NCBI GenBank assembly: GCA_934533135.1
Contig: CAKTBG010000009.1
Location: 1 to 64,000, forward strand
DNA from: an uncultured Faecalibacterium sp.
Lineage (GTDB): Bacteria; Bacillota; Clostridia; Oscillospirales; Ruminococcaceae
Direction: 5' to 3'
DNA length: 64,000 nt
In this document: positions 24,159 to 33,646 of the stretch, piece after piece
How positions within the stretch are numbered: the first letter of the stretch is position 1
How the letters are laid out: each line of letters starts with the position of its first letter
Program-made: the position numbers and the translations under genes
The notes under the pieces: model-generated
Told to the model about the DNA's origin: nothing
What the model saw: the letters and a program-made list of their open reading frames with translations, nothing else
Databases searched by the model: none

Positions 24159-25650
24159 TGAACCAGAAGGTCGTGCCCCTGCCCAGCGTGCTCTGGACGC
24201 CGAAGCGGAAGCCGTGCTGCTGGAAGATGGCCTTGGTGATGGAAAGGCCGAGCCCGGTGCCCTGTTTGCCCGCGTCGGAGCGGGAGCGGTAATACCGGTC
24301 GAAGATGTAGGGCAGGTCGTCGGCGGCGATGCCCGGGCCGTGGTCGGCCACTTCCACCCGGACGCCCTCTTTGCAGCGGAATGCCCGCAGGAAGAACAGC
24401 CCGTCCGCGCCGATGTGGTGCATGGCGTTGCCCAACAGGTTGTGGAGTGCGCGCTGCATCATGTTGGGGTCGGCGTAGACCGGAAGCTCCTCGTCGGGGA
24501 TCTCCAATTTCAGCTCCCAGCCGTTCTGGGCGCAGAGCGCGTCGTACCGCTCGCTGACTTCGTCGCAGAGCTGCCCCATATCGAAGTGGACCCGCTCGCA
24601 TTTTTCTGCGCCGCTGGTCACCTTGCTCAGCTCCATCACGCTGGAGACCAGCGCGGTCAGCCGGTCGGCCTCGTCCACAATGATGTTCATCTGCTCATCC
24701 CGGTGTGCCTTGTCGTCGCCGGTCAGGTCGCGCACCGTCTCGGCGTAGCCTTTGATGAGGGTCAGCGGGGTGCGCAGGTCGTGGGAGACGTTGGCCAGCA
24801 GATCCCGCTGCATCTGGGCGGCGTGCTGCACCTCCTGCGCCATGTGGTTGAACTCCTGCGACAGGGTGCCCAGCTCGTCGCTGCGGTTGTTCTCCACATG
24901 GACGGCGTAGTTGCCCTGTGCCACCTGCCGCGCCGCCGCCGAGAGCTGGCGCAGCGGTTTGGTGAACCACTCGCTGAACAGCCACGCGGCCGACATCGAG
25001 AAGGCGAAGATCAGCGCGGCGGCCAGCGGCAGCACGGTGCTCATCACTTCGCCCGCTTCCGAGACGTGCATCAGGCTGGTGGTGACCAGAACCGTGTATG
25101 CACCGTCGGCCGTCATCCGCCCCACCACCAGCTGTCTGGAGCCGGAAGGCGTGGGCGGCTGCAGGGTCTTGACGAAGCCGCCGGTCTGCCGACAATACTG
25201 CCGGATGGCACGGGCGGTGGAGTATTGGATGTCCTCGTCGTCCGGGTCGGGCAGAGCCGTCTCGTGGAGGTTGCAGAAGGTCAGATTCTCAAACTTTTTG
25301 ACGGTGCGCAGGGTGGAATCCGAGATGTCCACGCAAAAACTGCTCAGGGGGCTGTTCTCGTACAGTTTCCCCTTCAGCGCATCGAAAAAGGCGTCGTCGG
25401 TGACTTTGATGCCGCCGAACGCCCAGTAGGACAGGGTATCGCCGTTGGCGATGGCGGTGTCCATCTCCGAGACGATCTGTTCCGCCTCGGCGGTCAGCTG
25501 GGTCTGGATGTGCCGGATATACAGCGGCTCCAGCAGCTGGGTGCTCAGGTACCAGAACAACCCCAGCAGAAGCAGGCAGATGAAGCAGAGAAACCACATC
25601 AGCTGCCCGCGGATGCCGATGGTGCGCCGGGCTTTTTTCGCTTGCCGCAT
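24139..25650 (-). CDS. Sensor histidine kinase
   Basis: The 503-residue kinase has membrane helices near residues 17-37 and 204-226, an extracytoplasmic sensor of about 165 residues between them, and a HAMP segment (227-280). The phosphorylated His is H290 in NVSHDLRTPL. The ATP domain shows DPNMMQRALHNLLGNA (N box), ADHGPGIA and GTGLGLSI. It lies right after its response regulator gene on the minus strand. GGAGG is 11 bases upstream of the ATG. The signal is unknown. Confidence 0.92.
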   Translation of the reverse strand: MRQAKKARRTIGIRGQLMWFLCFICLLLLGLFWYLSTQLLEPLYIRHIQTQLTAEAEQIVSEMDTAIANGDTLSYWAFGGIKVTDDAFFDALKGKLYENSPLSSFCVDISDSTLRTVKKFENLTFCNLHETALPDPDDEDIQYSTARAIRQYCRQTGGFVKTLQPPTPSGSRQLVVGRMTADGAYTVLVTTSLMHVSEAGEVMSTVLPLAAALIFAFSMSAAWLFSEWFTKPLRQLSAAARQVAQGNYAVHVENNRSDELGTLSQEFNHMAQEVQHAAQMQRDLLANVSHDLRTPLTLIKGYAETVRDLTGDDKAHRDEQMNIIVDEADRLTALVSSVMELSKVTSGAEKCERVHFDMGQLCDEVSERYDALCAQNGWELKLEIPDEELPVYADPNMMQRALHNLLGNAMHHIGADGLFFLRAFRCKEGVRVEVADHGPGIAADDLPYIFDRYYRSRSDAGKQGTGLGLSITKAIFQQHGFRFGVQSTLGRGTTFWFIMTDAQ

Positions 25651-25668
25651 CCGATGCCGCGCCTCCGT

Positions 25669-26355
25669 TTAGCGCGCGGCGTCGGGATCGAACTTGTAGC
25701 CGATGCCCCACACCGTGGCGATATAGCCGCGGCATTTGCCAAGGTGCCCGCGCAGCATCTTCACATGGGTGTCCACGGTGCGGTCCTCGCCGAAGTAGTC
25801 GTAGTTCCACACTTTCTGCAGGATCTTCTCGCGGCTGAGGGCAATGCCCTTGTTGGAGGCGAGAAAGACCAGCAGGTCAAACTCCTTGGGCGTCAGGCTG
25901 ATCTCCTCACCGGCCACCCGGACGGTATGGCTGGCCGTGTCGATGGTCAGATCGCCGAAGACCATGGCTCCGGAGGTGTTTTCCGTGCGGGGCAGGGTGC
26001 GGTTGAGCACGGCGCGCACCCGCGCCACCAGCTCCCGGGGGGAGAAGGGCTTGACCACATAATCGTCGGCACCGCCCTCCAGCCCGGCCAGCTTGTCGTA
26101 TTCTTCGCCCCGGGCGGTCAGGATGATGACGGGGGTGTTGATGCGGCGGCTGCGCATTTCCCGCAGGCAGGTCATGCCGTCCATGAACGGCATCATGACG
26201 TCCAGAATGACCAGATCGTATCCGCCGCCGGTCAGCAGCGACAGTGCTGCCGAGCCGTCGCCTGCTTCCTCGCAGACATAGCCTGCATATTGTAAATGCT
26301 CCCGGATCAGCTCCCGGATCCGAGGCTCATCGTCAACGATCAGAATTTTTGCCAT
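25669..26355 (-). CDS. OmpR/PhoB-type response regulator
   Basis: The 228-residue regulator has a receiver domain with the acidic pair D8-D9, phospho-acceptor D52 in LVILDVMMP and the conserved Lys in VVKPFSP. A winged-helix DNA-binding domain follows from residue 130, with LTPKEFDLLVFLASN and HVKMLRGHLGKC. It is transcribed ahead of the sensor kinase with an 18-base gap and forms a pair with it. Divergent promoter elements for this operon and the propeller gene lie in 26380-26526. Confidence 0.94.
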   Translation of the reverse strand: MAKILIVDDEPRIRELIREHLQYAGYVCEEAGDGSAALSLLTGGGYDLVILDVMMPFMDGMTCLREMRSRRINTPVIILTARGEEYDKLAGLEGGADDYVVKPFSPRELVARVRAVLNRTLPRTENTSGAMVFGDLTIDTASHTVRVAGEEISLTPKEFDLLVFLASNKGIALSREKILQKVWNYDYFGEDRTVDTHVKMLRGHLGKCRGYIATVWGIGYKFDPDAAR

Positions 26356-26496
26356 AAGGCGGCCCTCCTCGCTTCAAAACTTAGGAATTCGAGTTTTATA
26401 GTAATACATCAATTGGGAATTTCTGTGAATTTTAAGTGAACCCTTTGGAAAAACCGGGCGCGGTTTCGGGTTCTCTCCCTAGTATACCACAAAAAC

Positions 26497-26526
26497 TTGA
26501 AGTTGAAAGCGCAAGTGTGCTATACT
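26497..26526 (+). promoter_or_regulatory. Promoter of the propeller gene
   Basis: TTGAAG at 26497-26502 and TATACT at 26521-26526 have an 18-base spacer. A minus-strand TATACT (forward AGTATA near 26482) sits close by, so divergent promoters for the two-component operon may overlap this one. Confidence 0.5.
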
Positions 26527-26577
26527 ACACGGATAGAACGACCTCTCTTTTTGACTGAATCAAAGGATTTTTTGCTT

Positions 26578-27885
26578 ATGCGGATCGGACTTGTTGAATT
26601 TATCCTGATCTTGTTCATTGCATCCATCACCATCGGCCCCAATGTGGCTCTCTGGGTGGATCGGTGGAGCCGCCGCGCCCGGAAGACCAGTGCCGCCGCT
26701 GCCCGCCGCCGTGCCCAGATGCAGGCGCAGGCCATCGCCGAGCGGGAGTATGTGCTCCATCGCTTTCAGGTGGCCAGCCGGATCTTCAGCGTCGCAGCGT
26801 TGCTGGCTCTGCTTTACGCGCTGTTCCTGCGGCCCATCGAGGCGCAGCCCCGGGGCTACACGGCACCCGCCGTGCCGGAAAGCACCCTGCAGCTGGAGGC
26901 GGCAGAAGAGGGCGACCGCCTCCCGCTGGAGGGGTACGAGACCATTTCCTGCGTCCGGGAGCGGGAGGGCTGGCTGTATCTGGCCGCAAAAGCCGCCAAG
27001 ACCGGCAGAAAGACGGAGAGCGCGATCCTCCGGATGAAGGAGGACGGCAGCGGCCTTTCCCGCATCCTGACGACCGAGGGCGAGATCACCGGCTTTGCGT
27101 TTGCGCCGGAGGGGGATCTCTGGCTGACCGTGGTGACGGCCGACGGCGGCGCACTCTGCCGTGCCGGGCACGACGGCTGGGGCGCGGCTCTGGAACAGGT
27201 CGTGACCCAGATCGACGGAAAGGCTCTGACCAGCCCGGCGGCGGTGGCCGTGGATGCCGACGGCAGCGTATACTTTGCCGTCGCGTCGGCCAGCCGTGCC
27301 AAGAGCGGCTTTGAGGCGGCTCTCCGCACCGAACTGATGGCGCATACCGCCACCGGCAGCGTCTACGTCTATGACCCGGCTGCGCGGGCCGTCCGGCAGG
27401 TGCTGGGCGGCGTGGCGGGGGCGTCCGGGCTGGCTCTTTCACCGAATGGCGACACGCTCTATGTCTCCGACCTCGGCAATCGCTGCATCTGGGCGGTGCC
27501 GCCCACCGGACGGGAACTGACCGCCGGGGGCAAGGGCTGCGCGGCGTTTGCAGAAACGCTGCCGGGGTACCCGGCGGCACTGGCGGCGGACGCGGACGGC
27601 GAACTCTATGTCAGTTACCGCTGGGCGCGTTCCGGCTGGCTGGAAGACCACGCCGACGGCACCCTCCTGCGGGGGGCGGCTCTGCGCCTGAGCCTGACCA
27701 TGCAGGAAAAATTGTTCCGGCTGGAGGCCGGGAGCTGCACGGCGCAGGGGTTTGGCGCGGACGGAGCACCGCTGGACGCCTTCGGCGGCAAAGCTCTCGG
27801 CAGCGCGGCAGCCGTCTGCCCGGTGGGAAACCGGGTCTATCTGAGCATTTCCGGCGAACCGGCTCTGCGCTGGCTCCGCGTGTGA
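26578..27885 (+). CDS. Membrane-anchored beta-propeller with TatA-like N-terminus
   Basis: The 435-residue protein begins MRIGLVEFILILFIASITIG and then Pro21. Its G4, E7, G20 and P21 line up exactly with the TatA and TatB-like proteins in this same window. A basic amphipathic stretch (RWSRRARK...) follows, then a second membrane helix at about 67-84. The rest is a repeat-rich propeller of the NHL/SMP-30 kind, with SPAAVAVDADGSVYFAV, GLALSPNGDTLYVSDLGNRC and ALAADADGELYVSY. With two helices the propeller would be outside the cell. ATG at 26578 was chosen for AAAGGA upstream and the TatA alignment. Function is unknown. Confidence 0.7.
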   Translation: MRIGLVEFILILFIASITIGPNVALWVDRWSRRARKTSAAAARRRAQMQAQAIAEREYVLHRFQVASRIFSVAALLALLYALFLRPIEAQPRGYTAPAVPESTLQLEAAEEGDRLPLEGYETISCVREREGWLYLAAKAAKTGRKTESAILRMKEDGSGLSRILTTEGEITGFAFAPEGDLWLTVVTADGGALCRAGHDGWGAALEQVVTQIDGKALTSPAAVAVDADGSVYFAVASASRAKSGFEAALRTELMAHTATGSVYVYDPAARAVRQVLGGVAGASGLALSPNGDTLYVSDLGNRCIWAVPPTGRELTAGGKGCAAFAETLPGYPAALAADADGELYVSYRWARSGWLEDHADGTLLRGAALRLSLTMQEKLFRLEAGSCTAQGFGADGAPLDAFGGKALGSAAAVCPVGNRVYLSISGEPALRWLRV

Positions 27886-27912
27886 TAAAAACAAAGGGAA
27901 AGGTGTGTTTTT

Positions 27913-28473
27913 ATGACCGAAGCATTTCAGAAACAGATCGAGCAGGAGGCGCGGCAGGCCGTGACCGAACTGCTGGCGCAGGCCAAGCTCCGCAGGGGCG
28001 ACGTCTTTGTGGTGGGCTGCTCGTCCAGCGAGATCGTGGGCGGGCACATCGGCAAGGACAGCAGCCTCGAAGCGGCGCAGGCCGTTTACGCAGGCATCGC
28101 GCCGGTGCTGGCCGAACAGGGCATCTGGCTGGCGGCGCAGTGCTGCGAGCACCTGAACCGTGCCATCGTCCTTGAGCGGGAAGCCGCCGAGAAGTATGGC
28201 TGGGAGGAAGTCTGCGTCGTGCCCCGCCCCCATGCGGGCGGCAGCTGGGCCACCACCTGCTGGAAGCAGTTCAAAGACCCCGTCGCCGTCGAGGAGATCC
28301 GCGCCCATGCCGGCATCGACATCGGCGGAACGCTGATCGGGATGCACCTCAAGCGGGTGGCGGTTCCGGTTCGGCTCAGCCTGAACCAGATCGGCGCAGC
28401 CAACATTCTCTGCGCCCGCACCCGCCCGAAGCTGATCGGCGGCGAACGGGCCCGCTACACCGAGGAGGATTAA
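27913..28473 (+). CDS. UPF0340 (YwlG/TIGR01440) family protein
   Basis: The 186-residue soluble protein matches the conserved UPF0340 family. Marks are FVVGCSSSEIVGGHIGKDSS near residue 33, WLAAQCCEHLNRA, PRPHAGGSWAT and HLKRVAVPVRLSLNQIGAAN. Structures of this family show a Rossmann-like fold, but no reaction is established. It is close behind the propeller gene and four bases ahead of the PLP-homeostasis gene, so all three are probably one transcript. AAAGG precedes the ATG. Confidence 0.88.
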   Translation: MTEAFQKQIEQEARQAVTELLAQAKLRRGDVFVVGCSSSEIVGGHIGKDSSLEAAQAVYAGIAPVLAEQGIWLAAQCCEHLNRAIVLEREAAEKYGWEEVCVVPRPHAGGSWATTCWKQFKDPVAVEEIRAHAGIDIGGTLIGMHLKRVAVPVRLSLNQIGAANILCARTRPKLIGGERARYTEED

Positions 28474-28477
28474 CACC

Positions 28478-29197
28478 ATGGCAGAAAAAACACTGGAAGA
28501 AATGCGGCAGGCCGTCGCCGCGATTCGGGAAAAGATGGCGGCAGCGGCGCGGGAAGCCGGGCGCGACCCGTCGGAGATCCTGCTGTGCGCTGCCTGCAAG
28601 ACCCGCACCGTCGAGACGGTGGCGGCAAGTGCCGCCCTGCCCATCGACGTGTTCGGCGAGAACCATGTGCAGGAGCTTTGCGCAAACTTCGACGCAGGGG
28701 CGTACTGCGGCAAGCCCAGCCACTTCATCGGGCATCTGCAGACCAATAAGATCAAGAAGGTTCTGGGGCGTGCCAGCCTGATCCAGAGCGTGGACAGCGA
28801 ACATCTGCTGACCGCCATCGAGAAGGAAGCAGCCAAGGCCGGTCTTTGCCAGAACATCCTGCTGGAAGTCAACATCGGCGGGGAGGAGAGCAAGTCCGGC
28901 GTTTCCCCCGACCAGCTCTGGCCGCTGCTGGAATCCGCCGCTGCCCAGCCCCACATCCGGGTCAAGGGTCTGATGGCCATCCCGCCCGTCAACCACGACG
29001 ACGCCCAGAACCGCGCCTACCTTGCCGCCGTCCACAAACTGTTCGTGCAGGCCGGGGAGCGGGGCTATGAAAACGTCGCCATGGAGACCCTTTCGATGGG
29101 GATGAGCGGCGACTTCGAGAACGCCATCCGCGAAGGAGCCACCCTCGTCCGCATCGGCACGGCCATTTATGGGGAAAGAGACTATTCAAAACACTAA
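28478..29197 (+). CDS. yggS: YggS/PLPBP family PLP homeostasis protein
   Basis: The 239-residue single-domain TIM-barrel protein binds pyridoxal phosphate through K41 in LCAACKTRTVE. Other family marks are FGENHVQEL, SHFIGHLQTNKIK, MGMSGDFENAI and RIGTAIYGER. It keeps free PLP balanced and has no catalytic activity. It starts four bases after UPF0340. Confidence 0.93.
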   Translation: MAEKTLEEMRQAVAAIREKMAAAAREAGRDPSEILLCAACKTRTVETVAASAALPIDVFGENHVQELCANFDAGAYCGKPSHFIGHLQTNKIKKVLGRASLIQSVDSEHLLTAIEKEAAKAGLCQNILLEVNIGGEESKSGVSPDQLWPLLESAAAQPHIRVKGLMAIPPVNHDDAQNRAYLAAVHKLFVQAGERGYENVAMETLSMGMSGDFENAIREGATLVRIGTAIYGERDYSKH

Positions 29198-29269
29198 GAT
29201 GGAGCTGCCCGAGAGAACAGGGCGCAGATGCTCAAGAGCCGAAGGCGAGAAATAAAAACTGGCCCGGTC

Positions 29270-29372
29270 TGCCAAAGGCTCCCCCTTTGAGGAAAGACTC
29301 CCTCCGACCGGAGGGAGATGTCGCGTTAGCGACAGAGGGAGGAATCTGGCGAGCAAAGCGAGACTGAGAGGG
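29270..29372 (+). repeat. Dispersed structured repeat, copy B
   Basis: It shares both ends with copy A: TGCCAAAGGCTCCCCCTTTG at the left and TGGCGAGCAAAGCGAGACTG plus AGAGGG at the right. The interior is longer and holds CTCCCTCC/GGAGGGAG and TGTCGC/GCGACA hairpins. It lies between the YggS gene and an ABC transporter gene. Confidence 0.75.
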
Positions 29373-29396
29373 CAAGCTTGTGAAAAAGGAGACCCC

Positions 29397-31184
29397 ATGC
29401 AGAAAACCATCCAAGACCCTGCGGCACACCACACCAGCAGCGGCGCACTGATCCGGCGGTTCCTGCCGTATCTGGCCAAGTACAAGGCCACGCTGTTCCT
29501 TGATCTGTTCTGCGCCGCACTGACGACCCTTTGCGACATCATCCTGCCCAAGATCATGAGCACCATCACCAACTCGGCCATGGGCGTCGGCATCACCCTG
29601 ACGGCGTCCATCGTGTTCAAGCTGGCGGCGGTCTACTTTGTGCTCCGGATCATCGACGGCGCGGCGCAGTACTTCATGTCGGGCATCGGCCACATCATGG
29701 GCGTCCACATCGAGACGGATATGCGCCGGGATGCCTTCGACCACCTGCTGCAGCTGGATCATACCTACTACAACAACACCAAGGTCGGCACCATCATGGG
29801 GCGGATCACCAACGACCTGTTCGATGTGACCGAGTTCGCCCACCACTGTCCGGAGGAGTTTTTCATCGCCTTCCTCAAGATCTTGGCATCCTTTATCATC
29901 CTCTGTCAGGCCAGCATTCCGCTGACGCTGGCGGTCTTTGCCTGCGTGCCCCTGATGGGTGTGGTGTCGGTCAAGCTGAACCAGCGTCTTCGTGCCCGGT
30001 TCCGCCAGCAGCGCGTCCAGATCGGCGAGCTGAACGCCACCATTGAGGACAGCCTGCTGGGACAGGGCGTAGTCAAAGCCTTTGCCGCCGAGGACGAAGA
30101 GCGGGAGAAGTTTGCCAAGGGCAACAAGGAGTTTGAGCGGATCAAGACCCTTGGCTACTACGCCATGGCCGCCTTCAACACCTCGACCCGCCTGTTCGAC
30201 GGCCTGATGTATCTGGTCGTCATCCTCGCAGGCGGCCTGTCGCTGGTGTACGGCAGGATCAACGCCGGCGACCTTGTGGCCTACATCCTCTACGTCACCA
30301 CCCTGATCGCCACCATCCGCCGGATCGTCGAGTTTGCCGAGCAGTTCCAGCGCGGCATGACCGGCATCGAGCGGTTTGCCGAGATCATGGATACCCCCGT
30401 CGCCATCCACGACGCGCCCGACGCAAAGCCGCTCCAGCCCGGCCCCGGTGCCATCCGGTTCGAGGATGTCAGCTTCGAGTACCCGGACGACCACAACAAA
30501 GTCCTGCACCACGTCAGCCTTGACATCAAGGCCGGGGAGCGGCTGGCTCTGGTCGGGCCTTCCGGCGGCGGCAAGACTACCCTCTGCAACCTGATTCCCC
30601 GCTTCTACGACGTCACCGGCGGCAAGATCCTGGTGGACGGGCAGGACATCCAGCACGTCACCCTCAGGAGCCTGCGCCATGAGATCGGCATTGTCCAGCA
30701 GGAGGTGTATCTGTTCAGCGGCACCGTGGCCGAAAACATCGCCTACGGCAAGCCCGGTGCGACCCGGGAAGAGATCGTCGAGGCGGCGCGTCTGGCGGGA
30801 GCCGAACGCTTTATCCGCGCCCTGAAAGACGGCTTTGATACCTATGTCGGCGAGCGGGGCGTCAAGCTCTCGGGCGGCCAGAAACAGCGGATCGCCATTG
30901 CCCGCGTCTTCCTGAAAAACCCGCCCATTCTGATCCTTGACGAGGCCACCAGCGCGCTGGACAACGAGAGCGAGATCCTGGTCGGCCAGAGCCTCGAAAA
31001 GCTGGCCCATGGCCGCACCACCCTGACCATCGCGCACCGCCTGACCACCATCAAGAACTACGACCGCATCCTTGTCCTCGGCTCTGAGGGCATCGTCGAG
31101 TCCGGCACCCACGACGAGCTGCTGGCGAAACAGGGCGTCTATTACCGCCTCTGGAACCAGCTGCCGGGGGAGGATACGCTGTAA
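29397..31184 (+). CDS. ABC transporter, fused permease and ATPase
   Basis: The 595-residue half-transporter has six membrane segments (about residues 25-320) and an ATPase domain. That domain has GPSGGGKTTL (Walker A), LSGGQKQR (signature), ILILDEAT (Walker B) and TIAHRLTT (H loop). It belongs to the multidrug/lipid exporter type and would act as a homodimer, since no partner is adjacent. AAAGGAGA precedes the ATG. The substrate cannot be read from sequence. Confidence 0.92.
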   Translation: MQKTIQDPAAHHTSSGALIRRFLPYLAKYKATLFLDLFCAALTTLCDIILPKIMSTITNSAMGVGITLTASIVFKLAAVYFVLRIIDGAAQYFMSGIGHIMGVHIETDMRRDAFDHLLQLDHTYYNNTKVGTIMGRITNDLFDVTEFAHHCPEEFFIAFLKILASFIILCQASIPLTLAVFACVPLMGVVSVKLNQRLRARFRQQRVQIGELNATIEDSLLGQGVVKAFAAEDEEREKFAKGNKEFERIKTLGYYAMAAFNTSTRLFDGLMYLVVILAGGLSLVYGRINAGDLVAYILYVTTLIATIRRIVEFAEQFQRGMTGIERFAEIMDTPVAIHDAPDAKPLQPGPGAIRFEDVSFEYPDDHNKVLHHVSLDIKAGERLALVGPSGGGKTTLCNLIPRFYDVTGGKILVDGQDIQHVTLRSLRHEIGIVQQEVYLFSGTVAENIAYGKPGATREEIVEAARLAGAERFIRALKDGFDTYVGERGVKLSGGQKQRIAIARVFLKNPPILILDEATSALDNESEILVGQSLEKLAHGRTTLTIAHRLTTIKNYDRILVLGSEGIVESGTHDELLAKQGVYYRLWNQLPGEDTL

Positions 31185-31198
31185 AAATCAAACCATAC

Positions 31199-31248
31199 AA
31201 AAAGACCGCACCCTGCACAATTGCCTGCACGGGTGCGGTCTTTTTCTG
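31199..31248. terminator. Bidirectional terminator
   Basis: AAAGACCGCACCC at 31201-31213 pairs with GGGTGCGGTCTTT at 31231-31243, with T runs on both sides. It separates the converging ABC transporter and LysR genes. Confidence 0.88.
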
Positions 31249-31261
31249 TGTCTGGAAAGCA

Positions 31262-32194
31262 TCAGCCATCTACGGAGGAACGGAAATCGCCCGGCGGGTC
31301 GGCTCCGACGTCGGCACAGAGGTAGCAGAGGTATTTTTCCATGGCGGCGGTGTACTCGCTATTGCTGCGGCGGATGGCACCGAACTCCATCTCGACGCCC
31401 ATCGGGACGAAGGCCAGATCCTGCACCGGCTGTCCGTTGTGGAAGGTCGGGCAGCAGAAGCCGTAGGCGTTTGTGTTGTGGAGGATCATGCTGCGCACCG
31501 AGGGATTGTCCACCCGGATGATGAGGTTCTGGTTGATGTAGGAGATGGAATTCAGTCCGGCGTTGCCGTTGAAACTTTCACCGGTCGTGCTGTAATTGAC
31601 GAATGGGTAGTTGTAGAGCTTTTCAAAAGGGAAGGGCAACTCGCTCAGAAGCGGGTGATCTGATCGCAGACAGATGGAAAGGGGCAGCTGAAAGAGGGGT
31701 AGATACAGGAGGTTGTTGTTGCTGATGGCCAGCTGCAGCGAGCCTTTCTGCCGGGTGTTGAAGGCAATGATCCCCAGATCGCTCTGGTGGCGGCAGACGG
31801 ACTCCAAGGCCTCAAGCAGGCTGCAGACCACACGGGAAAAGGTGTAATAGGGGAGAGCCTGATTGTCGGTGCAGAGGCAGACAAAGGCATGGTCGATGGA
31901 CTGGTAAGTAGCCCCGCAGACGGTCAGATGGGCGGAGCGGGAGGTATCCTTCAGTTCCAGAATGCGGTGGAGTTCGGCCAGTGCGGTCTGACCGTGTTCG
32001 AGAAATTCCCGGCCGTCTGGGGTGGGTCGCACGCCGGAGGGGGTGCGTTCGAGCAGGCGGACGCCGAGTTCACTTTCCAGCTGGCGAATTGAATTGCTGA
32101 CATTGGGCTGAGAAGTATACATCGACTTGGCGGCCTTGTTGATGGAACCAAGTCGAAGAGCCTCCAAGGTATATTCAATCTGTTGTATCGTCAT
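31262..32194 (-). CDS. LysR family regulator
   Basis: The 310-residue protein has an N-terminal winged helix (MTIQQIEYTLEALRLGSINK, then SQPNVSNSIRQLESELGVRL) and a type 2 periplasmic-binding-like effector domain from about residue 90. It is divergent from the hydrolase/permease pair and probably controls it from the shared 220-base gap. The effector is unknown but may be a substrate or product of the hydrolase. Confidence 0.9.
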   Translation of the reverse strand: MTIQQIEYTLEALRLGSINKAAKSMYTSQPNVSNSIRQLESELGVRLLERTPSGVRPTPDGREFLEHGQTALAELHRILELKDTSRSAHLTVCGATYQSIDHAFVCLCTDNQALPYYTFSRVVCSLLEALESVCRHQSDLGIIAFNTRQKGSLQLAISNNNLLYLPLFQLPLSICLRSDHPLLSELPFPFEKLYNYPFVNYSTTGESFNGNAGLNSISYINQNLIIRVDNPSVRSMILHNTNAYGFCCPTFHNGQPVQDLAFVPMGVEMEFGAIRRSNSEYTAAMEKYLCYLCADVGADPPGDFRSSVDG

Positions 32195-32416
32195 AAGTCT
32201 TATAAATTGTTGATAAAACGTTGAAACTGCCTAAAAACAAAAGAAAATAATAGCTAAGCCTTGCGGGATGTGCGGAGAAATTGAGCCTTGGTTATAATGA
32301 TAAGGTTATAACCTAGATAAGTCAAGAGGTATTTCCCGTTTCATCGAAAAATGTGGTATGGTTAAACCACAGAAAAGAGCCAATGCAGGGAAGCTTGGCT
32401 TGGAAAGGATGAAACA

Positions 32417-33631
32417 ATGGATTTTACTAAGCTGAATGCGTTTTTGGAAGCGCATGGCCAGAAGCTGGGGATCCCGGGGCAGTCCTGCATGGTCAGCATC
32501 GACGACAAGATCGTGTACGAAGGCTATCTGGGCTATGCCGATCTCGAGACGAAGCGGCCGATCCAAAAGGATACCGTGTTCCGGATCTACTCGATGACCA
32601 AGCTGTTCACGGTCACGGCGGTGATGCAGCTGTACGAACAGGGGCTCTTCGATCTGCAGGATCCGGTAGCACTCTATCTCCCGGAATTCAAGGACGTGAA
32701 AATGTACAGCACAGCTCCGTCCGGCGTCCGCAGTGTGGTGCCGCTCAAACGGCCGCTCCGGATCCTCGACCTGCTGACCTGCAGCGGTGGATTTACCTAT
32801 TTCGTGGAGAAAAAAGGCAGCTCCGGCAGCAGCAATGCGTCGGCGGTGCTGACTGCGACCACCCAGACCTCCCTTGATCTGGCCGAGGTGATGTTTGCGC
32901 TGGAACAGAAATACCCGGGCAAGACCTTCTCCAACCGAGATTTCACCAAGGCGGTGGCGCAGATCCCACTGGCATTCCAGCCCGGCGAACACTGGATGTA
33001 CGGCATGAACTTCGAGGTGCTGGGCGCACTGGTGGAAGTCCTTTCGGGTCTGACGCTGGACGCCTATGTCGAACAGAACATCTGTCGGCCGCTGAGCCTC
33101 GAGGACACCAGTTTCCACCTGAAACCGGGGCAGGAAGCGCGGCTGTGCTCGTATTACAACATCTCGGATCCGGCCAACCCGCAGAAGTTCACCAACAAGG
33201 ACGATTACTATCAGCCCCAGTCGAAGTTTGTACGGGGCGGCGGCGGAATGCTCTCGACCCTGCCGGAGTTTGTCCGCTTTGCGGATACGCTGCGGCGGGG
33301 CGGCACCAGTGCGGACGGTGTGCGGATCCTTGGCCGCAAGACCGTGGAACTGATGACCATGAATCATCTGGACGAAAAGCGGCGAGCCGACATCGGCTGG
33401 CCCAGTTTGGCGGGCTACGGTTACGGCTTCGGCTGTCGGGTGCTGTTGGATCCAACCGTTGGCGGCTCGGTCAGCTCGATCGGCGAATGGGGCTGGAGCG
33501 GCAGCGCAGGCACATGGATGGCCTGCGACCCGAAGGAAAAGTTGACCGTCTGCCTGATGAAACAGGTGTTCCCGGCGGGAGAGTCGTGGATCGTGCCGCG
33601 GTTCAAAGCGGCACTGTGGAGTTCACTGTAA
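32417..33631 (+). CDS. Serine hydrolase, class C beta-lactamase family
   Basis: The 404-residue enzyme has the SxxK motif in IYSMTKLFTV, a YGMN segment in the position of the YxN motif, and a GWSGSAGT stretch near the third motif. It has no signal peptide. The family includes esterases, D-amino peptidases and lactamase-like carboxypeptidases. With a permease next to it, an intracellular esterase or amidase acting on an imported compound fits best. GGAAAGGATG lies before the start. Confidence 0.85.
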   Translation: MDFTKLNAFLEAHGQKLGIPGQSCMVSIDDKIVYEGYLGYADLETKRPIQKDTVFRIYSMTKLFTVTAVMQLYEQGLFDLQDPVALYLPEFKDVKMYSTAPSGVRSVVPLKRPLRILDLLTCSGGFTYFVEKKGSSGSSNASAVLTATTQTSLDLAEVMFALEQKYPGKTFSNRDFTKAVAQIPLAFQPGEHWMYGMNFEVLGALVEVLSGLTLDAYVEQNICRPLSLEDTSFHLKPGQEARLCSYYNISDPANPQKFTNKDDYYQPQSKFVRGGGGMLSTLPEFVRFADTLRRGGTSADGVRILGRKTVELMTMNHLDEKRRADIGWPSLAGYGYGFGCRVLLDPTVGGSVSSIGEWGWSGSAGTWMACDPKEKLTVCLMKQVFPAGESWIVPRFKAALWSSL

Positions 33632-33646
33632 AAGGAGGAAAAACGT

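Noticed and set aside
29232..31112. A 626-codon minus-strand frame
   Set aside because: It is antisense to the ABC transporter with its Walker motifs, and has no ribosome site or domain signal.
32417..33631. A true antibiotic-resistance beta-lactamase
   Set aside because: There is no signal peptide, the third motif differs from KTG, and the permease context favours an intracellular esterase or peptidase.
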